Positions 32,702-44,264 of a DNA stretch of 64,000 bases are shown here, piece after piece. The stretch lies in the NCBI GenBank assembly GCA_016630905.1, contig WBMQ01000002.1, positions 930,001 to 994,000 on the forward strand, read 5' to 3'. The notes under the pieces were generated by a model. That model was not told the DNA's origin and searched no databases. It saw nothing but the letters and a program-made list of their open reading frames with translations. The DNA is from Capillidium heterosporum. Its lineage: Eukaryota > Entomophthoromycota > Entomophthoromycetes > Entomophthorales > Capillidiaceae. Each line of letters starts with the position of its first letter. Position 1 is the stretch's first letter. Position numbers and translations under genes: made by a program.

Positions 32702-35242
32702 TTAATCTTTCTTACTATCCTCCTTAAGGGTAACGATTCGGTTGAAGACCAATTTGCTGGGTAAGTGTGAATCCTTATCGAGGGCAAAGTAGCCAATACG
32801 AACGAACTGGCATCGAATTTCTTCAGGTAAGAAGGGCTCTTTACTATCTGGTTTGAAATGCTGCTTTACGATATCGTGAATACCGACTTCGACCATGGAA
32901 CCTTTGCTCACAATCAAAGAGTTGGGATTGACATCGGTTAAGTAGCCTCCAGGGACGGCTTTCTCGTCCTGTGGGTTCTGGTGGTTGAAGAGGGGATCGT
33001 AGACACGCAGCTCGTCAATATTTACTGGTGAGTTATCTTTGGGACTGTTGGCAATCCACTGGATATAGGTCTTAGGTTTCTTAAAATCGGCACCCTCCAG
33101 CTCGGCGTACACGCGAAGTACCTTTCCATCGGCGTCGGCGTCGAACTTGGTACATTTGATGGGCTGCTGTACGTAAAGTAACCCGACCGACTTGCCAGGA
33201 GCGAGGCGGAAGTAATCCTTGCTATCGATAGCACGGAAATCACTGCGGTCAATGAAGATACGGCTGGTAAAGGGCACCTGGTGCTCACCCATAGTTGGGT
33301 CACGAGGTTTGTTAGGTACAGTAAGGTACTCATGGTGCTCTTCGGGTAAGTTGGTGATGATCACCTCGACAGGGTCGTACAAGGCCATAAGTCTAGGGGC
33401 TGTCTCATTGAGATGATCTCTAATATGACCCTCCAATCTCTTGACGTCGATAACGGTAGCAGCAGTGGTAACACCGACGTCACGAACAAAGGAATTGATG
33501 GCAGCTGGAGGGACACCACGACGACGTAGGGCGGGTAGGGTATACAGTCTTGGGTCATCCCAACCGTTAACGTATTTTTCGCTAACTAACTTCGAAATTT
33601 TGCGTTTAGATAAAACGGTGTTGGTGACAGATAAACGCCCGTACTCCCACTGAACAGGTTTGTAAACTTCGAGGACATCACAGAGCCAGTAGTAGCTAGC
33701 ACGAGACTGGACAAACTCAGTTGTGCAAAGGGAATGGGTGATGTTTTCGAAAGAATCGACGAGGCAGTGAGTAAAGTCGTAGGTTGGATAGATACACCAT
33801 TTGTCGTGGGTACGGTGGTGTGGGGTATATAAGACGCGATAGGCAACCAGATCCCAGAACTGTGGGTTGCCGGCCTGCATGTCCATCTTCATACGGAGGA
33901 TCGCCTCGCCCTCCTTATACTTACCTTCCTTCATCTTTGTGAACTCTAAAAGGGACTCTTCAATTGGGCGGCTACGGTGCTTGCAGTCGGATCTGGCACC
34001 TTTCAATTCACCACCACGGTGCAAAGAGATTTCTTCACCGGTACAGTGACAGACGTAAGCTTTATCGGATTTGATCATCTGAACCGCTAGCGCGTAGAGC
34101 TCGTCGAAATAATCGGATGAGTAGGTGACTTTGAAGGGCTTGAAACCCAGCCACTTGACGGCTTCCAAAATGGAGGTGAAGTAGATCTCCTCTTCGGCTT
34201 CAGGATTGGTATCATCATACCTTAAGTAGCAAGTCCCATTATGTGCCTGGGCGTACCCGAAGTTCACGTTGATCGCCTTAGCGTGACCAATGTGTAAAAA
34301 GCCATTGGGTTCGGGTGGGAATCGGGTGCGGACGATTCCACCGGTAATCTTGAGATGCTCCTCCATCAAGCTGGGCTTTATCTGCTTGTTACCTCCGGGT
34401 TTGTGAAGACGAGCCAAGTCTCCTTCGAAGAACATCGATGCAGAAGCAAGGGAAGGATCCTTTCAATACCTTTTGCGTCCGACTGTTTGATAGCTTCAGT
34501 GCTAGCGTCAGCTTTCTTGGTAGTCTCCTTAGATTTTTCCTTTACCTTACCCTAAACAGATTTTAGAAAGGTAGTACTAAAATATATATGTACTTTCTTG
34601 ACTGGAACATCCCTTTCATCTTTTGGACCCAGTAATTCCAAGATTTGGCTATCTAGCTCTTCCTTAACTAGTCCACCATTGGCCCATTTAAGTCCAGGAA
34701 GTTTACGTAAGCTCCCGAGCAAAGGGAAGACGGCTTTATAGCGCTCTTCCGAAAGCTTAGCTTTGTTTTCTTCAATTACTTGGCTGATAATGGCCTTAAT
34801 TTCATCTTTACCGACTTCAACTCCTATATTCAAGTAGTAATTAGATTTTTGAAGAAATGACAAGGTATTACCTACGCCACAAGCGGTGTTGAATTTCTCT
34901 TCATCAAATTCAGAAGCGGAAATCTCATCAAAGTACTTCATAGCAGCTTTAAAATTTATAAGTAAATAAAATCGATATAAAAAAGTTACCATTTATCTGG
35001 TCACTAGTCTTCAGATCTTCGTTTACAACCTTCTTGACCAAGAATTCCAAAAAGTTCAAAGCATCAGGAGTAATGGTCGAAGCCAATGTGTAGAGGTTGG
35101 TACCGACATTCTTACGCTGGGTCTCATTGGTCAAATCAATAACCTTCTCCAGTAACGGACACAGTTTTTTGTTCTTCAAGGTATCCTTGGCCTTAGTTTC
35201 ACTGAGGCCGATCGACTGAAATTTGAGTACTAACTCTTCCAT
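32702..35242 (-). CDS. GLN4: cytosolic glutaminyl-tRNA synthetase
   Basis: Four exons: 35242-34990, 34946-34872, 34823-34594 and 34551-32702; introns 43, 48 and 42 nt; about 802 aa. The N-terminal eukaryotic GlnRS domain (residues 1 to about 185) ends in a Lys-rich linker. Then comes the class I catalytic domain with PPEPNGFLHIGHAKAIN (HIGH motif, about residue 272), the LSKRKISKLV form of KMSKS (about residue 500) and the anticodon-binding beta-barrels to the end. It charges tRNA-Gln in the cytosol. The frame changes at 34455-34466: …SDAKGIE is followed by a stop-containing zero frame, while DPSLASASMFFEGDLARLHKPGG lies in the frame expected if one A were missing from GAAAGG. This is an essential gene, so decay is unlikely. 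Confidence 0.92.
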
Positions 35243-35892
35243 GTTGGGGGCGAAGCTGAAATGATTTTTTCTAAAGTTTTGAGTTTTGAATTGATTTGTT
35301 GCACAGTTTTTTGACCAGGTTTATGAGTCACTAAGAATAAGTTACTGAGACTAGTAAGGGTTTTAGGTGGTGGATGCAATTGCCTATCAGGCTGTTGCTT
35401 TTAAAGAGGATATATTGGAGTTGGGACAATGATGTATCCTTATTTTATAAATCTAATCAGGTAAAGGAGTTAGATAAGCTCGATAGTTCTGATGTCAAGA
35501 ATACCGTTGTTTGCAGCATCATATTTTGACAATGAATATAATATGCAAATCTCAGCAATTATATTTGTAGCCAAAGGATTGTGTATATATCCAAATCGAA
35601 TACTCATATAGCTTTATAGCAAGGATTTTATTCATAATCAATAGCAACAAAAGCTATTATTGAAACTAATATATAAATAATATTAGACTAGCATCATTAA
35701 ATTCGTACATATTTTGAAAGACAAATAGCAAGTTTGTAAATAGTTAAATGCATCTGCCTACATTTAATCAACTGTTACGTACACGGAGTAAAACTGTACT
35801 ATTCCTTTTAAAAATAAAAAGATTTATTAAAGTTAGTAAAACAGGTACACAAGTTAGATACAGCCTCAGTAAGCTATACCTTCTATAAACGT
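35243..35892. other. intergenic region between GlnRS and RPO41
   Basis: Promoter of GlnRS and 3' end of RPO41. It is AT-rich and no further gene is visible. Confidence 0.5.
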
Positions 35893-38800
35893 CTAATGGA
35901 AGAAGTAGGTCGAGTTGGCAACGTTACGTATATCGAAGTTGCCACGTGAGGGGAGGGGAGGGAATTCCAAATCAGACCAAGCCATCTTACGGCTAGGACG
36001 TTTAGGTTCGCCAGCCTTGGCTTCCTCACCGGTCAAATTTAAACTAAGATCTTCGACTAGTTCCTGAGATGGTGTATCCTCAGGTACATTGTTGACGACG
36101 GTGCGGTGCTTATACCCCTTGTATCGTTTCTTGAACTCTTCCAGCAGATTCTCCAGCAGTGGTTGCGAATGCAGGTAGATGAACTGCTTGCGGATTTCTT
36201 GATTCATGGTGTCGACGTCGCAGGCGTGAGTCCAGTAAGAGTCGTGAACCGAGGCGAAGGCTAATCCATGCTTCTGCATCGCTAGGGACGTAAGCATCAT
36301 ATGTGAGGCATCGAGGGAGTGGATGAAGTTCGGGGGGAAGGCGGTACGCTGCTTTCGGGCGTTGACGGGCAGAGCGTTGTCAGTCTCCTTGATTAGTATC
36401 GCTTGCAAGCTGGTACCTATCTCACGGCCCTTAGTTTTGCGGTAGGGTTGGACGATGGTCAAGCCTAATGGTGTGGTCCATACAACTGAAGTCATCTGCC
36501 TGGACCTTATTACGTCGGGGTTGGCATAAGATTTAGGTGAATTGGGGTCACTAGACGCATCAGGATCCTCAGTGGCAGGTGGGGAAGATTTACGGGTCTT
36601 ATTAGCTTTACCGTAGGTTTTGGTTGATTTCTTTAGCAGTGATTCTTCCGGAACAGATGAAGCAATTCGGCCGGCACATTCGTTGAGCCAGGCCTGAAGT
36701 GCCTGCGCAGACGAGAATATCTGGCCCAGGGACGAGAAGACAAGCTTGGTGAGGTAAAATGCGAGCTTGTTGAGTTGCAGGCCGTGAAGGGCACTTATGT
36801 CCTTAAGCTGGCTTAGAATCTGATCTCGAGCACCTATGAAGGTGACACCATAGACGTTGGTCATGACGGTCTGCTTAATGACTTTACGTTTAACCCACCC
36901 TTGGAGGGATATGGCCTCAGGGACTCCAGCTACAACATCCTGTTCGATCCTTTCCAGGACAAGCTCCAAGACACCAGAGTAAATATCTTGAGGTTTTTCC
37001 GAGTCGATGAGGTTGACATGCTTGGCACCTTCAATATCTCCACCGAGAGCATGCATAATGCTGCAGACCGTTACAAGTTCCATCCTGGTGAATCGGCAGG
37101 GCACATGGGTAGGAGTGGGGATCACCGGAACGAATGGCATTGGTTAGCTCGATACAGGCAGCTAAACATTGCCATGGGTCCTCTGCCTTTACCCACCATT
37201 TGTCACCATCAAGGGGACGGTCTGCTGAGTCGAAGATGTGCTCAAGATTGTCATCAACGAATTTAACTCGATCAGTGAACGAATACTTGTCGTATCCGTA
37301 GAGATTGGATAGCTGGATCTTGAGCCAATTGAAACCTTTCTCACCTAGCGGCTTGGCTTCAGCAAAGGTCAATAGACCACGACAAAGATCGTTGCCAAGA
37401 TGATTAAACAGCGGGGGTATAGGATAGGCTCGTCCTCGGAAATCTACGTTGTGGGGAAAATAAAACTCCTGGTCTTTAAAGGCGGTAGCGATCTCGACCT
37501 TGTAATTTACATCGCATCTCAACGAGTGGTTGTTGCGGACTGTATTCTCCTGGTTCTTGACTTCAAGCAGATAATTCCTTTTGGATTCCAAATTTTCATT
37601 GAAATCCGCAGGTCTCTCGGGTGGCGTCAGTTTTGTGTGTGCTGGGGGGAGTTCGGCAAAGGCTTCTCCGGAATTCCAAACTTTGGTTACAATGTCGAGT
37701 ACTGGACGGTTGACCTTCCATTTAACTTTGCCTAAGATATCCAAGCTGGACAGGACGGTGTTCAACTGCCCAACCTCGTCGGCCTTTTCCAGGTATGTCC
37801 TTTGCTCGTACTCGTCTTTGCATCGCATGCACTTGGATCTCATAGTCAAAAACCCACCAGAGTTATAGGTCAGCCAGGGCTTTGGAGGGATTAACATAGG
37901 CAAAAATCTTGGTCCATATGCCGAAGGAGAGGGTTCCGAATTCAGCAACTCCATAATATGGGGGTCGCAAAGAATAATACCAGTCACATTACCTTTGACA
38001 TTGACGTAGGAATGACAGAAACCAGGGGTGGGAGCATCTTGGCCAGGGAGGGTGATGTTTGCACACTCCAGGAACATTTCGAGTAAACTTGCACCGACCT
38101 TGACCTGGGCTGTACCTGGCCATTTGGTTATCCATTCCGACTTGATATTCTCGCGCTCAATCTTGGCATGAATCTTACGCATGGTCATGTTAAATAACTT
38201 GCCAGATACGTACAGGGCTTCCTAAATTCTTTTGATGCTTAAGTAAGTACTGGTTACTCTTATCGGCCATCATTTCGGCATGGTATTCCATTTCTACCGA
38301 TCTACCAATACATGCTGCAATGTAGGTTATTGCCGACACTTCATCACTTTCCCGGTTGGCACAAACCCGAAGTACATTCTGGATGGTAATCAATGCCATC
38401 TTTTCAGCGCTAAGGACACAAAAGAAGGGACCATATACTTGGTGAGCGACAGAAAGATCCGTTTCACCACCGCTCTTTTTGACTTTCTTTTGATAGTCCA
38501 GAATCAATTCGGTCAAGCTTCGTCTTCCATTCGAGCATATATTTGCGCATCGGAGTCATGTTCATTTCGAGTAGCTTGTCACCACGACCCTTGGCTTCTA
38601 TCTTCATCTTTTCGACCGCTGACTCGATGGCTGCCCTTTCAAGTTGAATTTGACGTTCGTGAAGTGTTAAGGCATTCTTCTCGGCTGTTTTTAAAGAGTT
38701 CTTGAGCATATTTACACCCAACACCTAGTTACGAATATTAGAAATGCAAAATAATAGATGCTACATTGGTTGTTAGTAAAGGCTCCTCTTTATCAGCTTC

Positions 38801-39661
38801 GTTGGTAGTTTCCAATGGGGGTTCATCCACTTTTTGATCAAATATTTGGTTTACGGATGGTAGCTTGGCTAAAATATCATTTTCATGACCGGTAACCTTA
38901 AAAATAAATTAAACACCGTAATACATTGAATATATACCTTTAGAAATGTACTTATTTCTTCCGAAGATAAATAAGAAGATAGAATAACATCATCGACGGA
39001 AAATCCATTCTTTATCATCTCTCCATAAAATACTTTCATCGTACTTAACTGCTTATCTCTAAACCCATAAATAAATAGTTGTATGAACAAGTTACCTGAT
39101 ATAACCTTTGAATATAATGGCAAAGGTTGTGACGTTAGGACTTACACCGAAGAAAGTTTTGAGTCGACCGTAGTAATGCATAGCCTTGCGGGTTGAAGAG
39201 GCTCCCCCATTGGTTATATAGGCATCTATAAAGCTGTTGTGGACATGTATATCGATATGAGACTTGAATGCGGCAGGACGTTGCTTTTTGAAGTTGAGTA
39301 AGTTGGCGTAGGCTCTATCTGGATCACCCATCTTGATACAAGCGTGTATTACTGCCAAAGTTCTGTAGGTGTAGTCGTTATTTGGGTCTAAGAACATCTT
39401 CATTTCATCCTCGTTAAATTCTATCATGCTATCTTGGGGTTTTTTGATATAATCTGCTGCATCTCCATAAGGATGTTCCAACACTTCATTTTCGGTTGCT
39501 AGCAAATTATCATGAGTCAATGTAGATACTGTCCTGAAATTAAGTTGACCGATATTGCCTTTGGAATTGAGGAGCCTGTTGTGAAGAGTCAAAGATCTGT
39601 TGATAGGAGGTAGGCTGCATCTCTTTGGAAAGGCTGATTTTATAAAAAGTTGTCGAAACAT
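35893..39661 (-). CDS. RPO41: mitochondrial (T7-like) RNA polymerase
   Basis: Four exons: 39661-39096, 39058-38938, 38896-38765 and 38724-35893; introns 37, 41 and 40 nt; about 1215 aa. The N-terminus is basic and Ser/Arg-rich, as in a mitochondrial presequence. A PPR-like region follows (TYRTLAVIHACIKMGDPDRAYANL…), then the N-terminal domain and the T7-type polymerase fold. Visible catalytic features include DGTCNGLQHYA (palm, about residue 830), TVYGVTFIGARDQI (fingers helix, about 895), PPNFIHSLDASHMM, and HDSYWTHACDV (second catalytic Asp, about 1100). It transcribes mtDNA. Three one-base surpluses interrupt exon 4 near 38515-38535, 38217-38225 and 37046-37056. Each time the conserved protein simply continues in the next frame, and removing three bases makes the whole length divisible by three. 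Confidence 0.92.
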
Positions 39662-40618
39662 AATATCAATATCTCAACTTGACATGAACTGCGTCCAAAC
39701 ACTAAAACAAACTATTAGCAACTTTATGGGTATATTTGCAAACCTTTGAAAAATTTTTGTTGAGAAGAGAATTCAAAATTTTTAGAGAATACTGTGGGGG
39801 TCTTATAAACTTTGGCTTATGAAATTATTCTGGAATCATTATGCAAATCGACTGGGAGTTGGAATTATTGGCCAAAGGGCTTTGGATGGACTAGGAATCG
39901 AACAATTGCTATAGGAATTTGGTAAAATTTTGCCACCGAGACTTGCCGAAAAGTTTTTACTGTCCAGGATTTCCATTCAAAAGATATGAAGCTGTTGTGC
40001 CTTATAGACTCAAATAGGAACAGCTAGTATCATCAAATTGTCTTACAAATAGGCCTACAATAGTCTTGTCAAGCTATATTAGAATAGTCTATTCAAGTAT
40101 AAGCTTCATGATTTTTGATATACCTTTCCAGGGCTACGATATATATAGTGCAAAAGACAGGTTCAAGAAACATGTCTATTTACTAAGCTTACACACTTTA
40201 ATAAATTTTTACATAGATAGATTATAGCTACACTATCATCTATTATTTATGTTTCTATTTAATATACTAATTTACATGGGTATTTTTCAAGATAAACTGT
40301 TTATTTAAATCAGAACAAGAATAAAGCTTTCATAATTTTGATCAATTGAATAACGTCATAGCACTTTACCTTGCCAATAAAGCTGCCAGAATCACTACAA
40401 TTTTTGATAAATTTCCCCTTTATTTGATTCATGGTTACCACCTAGAAAAATAGTGCCGTCACAATCTTAAAGTACTAAATTGACGGACTTAAGGACTAAC
40501 TACTTGTAGCTGTGTTCAGTTTCAATAGAAGTTGAGAAGCCGAGTGCCCTAATAGCGATATTTCAACATTTATTTCAACCAGCATTATAATCGAATTTAA
40601 TTGTCAACTTGAAAGCCT
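39662..40618. other. divergent promoter region RPO41 / SEC1
   Basis: 957 bp between the two start codons. It is AT-rich with no gene or clear motif identified. Confidence 0.5.
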
Positions 40619-43413
40619 ATGACTTCTTTGACCGAACTTGTTCGAAGCCGTACACCTTTTATTCTAACCCTAAGCTAACATTTTGCTTTTATACAGGTTT
40701 CCTTACAAATGTGGAATCTATAACGACTTCAGGGGATTGGAAAGTAGTGGTTATGGACCAAACAGCCAACAAACTATTTACCTCGGTAGCAGATTTGGGA
40801 GATCTTTTGAATTTAAATGTAAAAGCAATTGAAACTCTAAAGTCATCGAGACCAAAGTCTACCTCCGACACAGCCATCTACTTCTGTCTACCGAGCCATG
40901 AAAATATAAGTTTAATCTTGGAGGACTTTGGCAAGGATAGAAAGTACAAGTCGGCCCATCTATTTTTCTTGGCCCAGATAAGAGAGGATCAGTTTGAGAG
41001 ACTTACTACTAAGGTTAGTAGCTACTGGTTGTCTTTGAAGGAGCTTTATATCGATTACTTTCGTAAGCCATTTTTACCTATAACTTTTGTTTATTTTATT
41101 TTTAGCTTTTGAAAGTAAAGTTTTTACATTTGATAATCCTACATCCTTTTTGAGTCTGTTCGCGGCACCACAGCACTACAAAGATTATGAAGTTAGGAGC
41201 ATCGCCAACAAAGTAATGTATTGATAAATTTTTTAGCTAATAAAAGTATCGCTTTTCATCTATAGTTAATATCGGTGTGTATGACGCTGGGTGAGAACCC
41301 TATCGTACGATATCAAGCGACCGACGGGGATAGCGTGGCTAAAAGTATAGCCACCATGTTCCAGGTTGAGTTCGACTCGTTTCTACAACGGACTCCTGAC
41401 TTTGTACCAACCACTACCAACTCGAGGCCAACATTACTTATTTTGGATCGTACCACTGATTTGACGGCTCCACTCCTACACGAGATGACGTACCAGGCAC
41501 TATGTAATGAGGTTTTTGATATCGAGGATGGACGGAAGCACCGGTAATTCTTTTATTTTATATAGGTTGTTGAAGTTTATTAGTCACGTATATATCAACG
41601 GTAAGAATATCGAGTGCGAGGACGAAGTCATTTTAAGCGAGGTTGACGATCTGTGGGAACGATTTAGACATCTACATATTGCTGATGCTTCACAAAAGAT
41701 CCGTAGCCAATACACAAGCCTCATTGAGTCCAATGCAGCCGCCTCTAATCTGATGAAGCGGACCCAGAATGAAGGTGGTGAGGTAGGTGTACCCAGTGTC
41801 AAGGAGATGCGAGAGGTCGTTGCTGCGGTACCCGAACTTCAACTCCTTGGAAAGCAGAACTCGGTGCATATCAACTTAGCGACCAGCTGTTTGGACTTGG
41901 TAACCGATCCTCTAATGCAGGAGTTGGTTGAGGCTGAACAGGGTTTAGCTACAGGATTGGATTCTGACTTGGAACCTTTGATCAACCCGTTGGCAAGCCT
42001 TACACCACTTCTCAACCACCCCAACTTACCACAATCTTTTAAAGTTCGATTGTTGGCGCTGTTCAAGGTGTACTATGAACGTCGTAAATCGAAGCTGGAG
42101 CTGGACGTCGATTGGCGTCGGCTGGAGAACTACGCTAATCTCGGAGATATCGACCGTAAGGCCATCAACAACTTGGCACTGCTCAATGTAAACCGTCCCA
42201 AGGTAAATTCAATACAAAAAACATAAATTTTAATGCTATGGAATAGGAACCTATCAAATCAGTCAACCCTTATCTTCCCAATCTTTTCCAACGTACTGAG
42301 TATAAGGAAGACGATACCATTGATCCAAGCAAGATTAATTACATGTCATCCCGTTACATCCCTCAACTTAAACGGCTGCTGGAATGCGCTGCCAAGAAGA
42401 GCTTGAGTCCAATCCAGTTCCCTTACGTGGATCCTACGTTGGCCGCTGACCAACTCCTCGGATTACAGGTCAAATCTGGTCTAAGGGTTGCAAAGCCAAG
42501 ATGGCAGAAGAAAAAGCGAAGAGCTGCTGCTGTTGCAAAAGGCACCAACGACGATAGCGCTAGCCACGTCGACTTTGACGACAGCATGTCAGTTCTAAGT
42601 TCCAAGGGTCGGCTTCTAGTCTTTATAGCCGGAGGTGCGACTTATTCCGAGCTAAGAAGCATCTATGAGGTAGCACGAAGCCACCAGTTAGAGATATTTT
42701 TGGGAACGACCAACATTTTGACTCCAACTCTATTTTTAGAGCTGATGCGTGAGCTTAATAGCGGTAGACTACCTAACGTCGAGGACCTTGATAGTAGTCT
42801 AACTAACATGCCGACTACTACTGTTAGATTGAGTCCCAGCATGGAGCGGGAGCCTAGTTACGAGCGGCCTAAAAGTCAGTTGATTGGCGCTCGTTCCGAA
42901 AAGAGACTTTCAGGTGGGAGTGACGTTAGTCTACCGATGGCTTCCCCTTCACCCTACGGATCGACTCTCAGCCTCAACTCAAACTATTCGAACCACAACT
43001 CCAGTGGTTTAGCCAGCCGTAGTGAACCTAATCTACACAACCCCGATATCAACGCCCACAGTGGATTTGTAGGTGGAAACCAGCCACAATATCTGCCACA
43101 TAGGGATAGCATCCAAGCTATAGCGCGATTGAACTCAAACTTGAATGTAGGTAGTGGATTTAACGAAAATGTGGGGATGAACCGATCTAACTCTGACTCT
43201 GATTGGAGAGGCGAGCGTAAGGACCTGGATAATGTGAAACCAAGACTACCACCACGCCCCTTGTCGGCTGTACAGCCTCTAACTAGTAAAAGTGAAAGTG
43301 GAATTAATGGTAAGATGAATTTAAGTGGAAGTAGCTTGAAACGATCAACGACCAGCTCAAGACCTCGAATGAACCCTAGAGCTTCGATAAGGAAGGAACG
43401 AGGTGGAGGTTAG
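40619..43413 (+). CDS. SEC1: Sec1/Munc18-family exocytosis protein with long C-terminal tail
   Basis: Six exons: 40619-40649, 40697-41062, 41106-41212, 41266-41543, 41566-42202 and 42247-43413. Introns are 47, 43, 53, 22 and 44 nt; 861 aa, fully in frame. Exon 1 codes only 10 residues (MTSLTELVRS), then RFLTNVES…WKVVVMD as in Sec1. Family landmarks are AIYFCLP, KYKSAHLFFLAQI, FTFDNPTSFLSLF, LLILDRTTDLTAPLLHEMTYQA, DDLWERFRHLHIAD and LLVFIAGGATYSELRSIYE. SM proteins clasp SNARE bundles, and Sec1 acts at plasma-membrane fusion. The last 240 or so residues form a Ser/Asn/Pro-rich disordered tail containing PRLPPR, a class II SH3-ligand pattern (PxxPxR), which could tether it to polarity or endocytic factors. 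Intron 4 is only 22 nt. Confidence 0.9.
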
Positions 43414-44264
43414 TTTCTTTGAGGCGATGTGAATATTAAATGAGATATACTTTTTGCATATGAATTTTTATAGAATCGAGCTTAAGCATAAAGCACATTA
43501 TATTTTTAAGTATTCAGCATCTACTCTTTCAACATAGATCCAACTATCATTGTGCTTAATGGTACATTGATAAACATATCTAAAGTAAGAGTGAAATCCA
43601 TCTAATAAATTAATTTTCTATATCAAATACAATGCATTTTACTAGATATACCTATCCACTATCAATTAAAATGAAAATCACAATTTAACTTTGCTATGAA
43701 TATACTACTTGATTTGTCAATATACATCCTATGGGAAACCTATAAGTATATCCCACCTAGATTTGTGTTGATATATAGAAATCGAGATACCTTTGTTTCT
43801 CAATACAGATCAAAGCTTTCCTAGTATTTCAATTCCTACCTGATTTCAAATAAATCGGTTCACCAAGTATAATCACAAGTTGGCCTACTTGTAATTGCCT
43901 TATTAGTACACATACTTGATAGCTCAGTGTCCTAAACCATTCCGATGTCCGCTTTTTTACCAATTTGATGGGAAATGAGTTAAAAATAGTGCAAAACTAA
44001 CTTAGTTTACTTTTGGCTAGCTAGAAACTCAATAGGGCCTTTAACCAATATAGTTATTCTCAAAAATGTATTCCTATTCCATTTGATGTGTTCGGATTGG
44101 GAAATACTGTTCAGAGAATGGATTTTGCTACAGGCCTAACCTCCCGAAATTACATTCTATTTGCTGGGTACAAAGTAATCGTACGCCCCCAAATTACTTA
44201 GAAGAACATCACACCACTATAAATAACTTAAAGGAACTTTTTTAATTAACAGCATAAATTTAAA
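43414..44264. other. AT-rich intergenic region upstream of OPT transporter 1
   Basis: Promoter region of the transporter. An interrupted inverted repeat CACAAGTTGGCCTACTTGT lies near 43873. No gene is seen. Confidence 0.45.

Noticed and set aside
34455-34466. A 10-nt intron (GTATTGAAAG) to repair the GlnRS frame
   Set aside because: Removing it does not give the required frame, and 10 nt is implausibly short.
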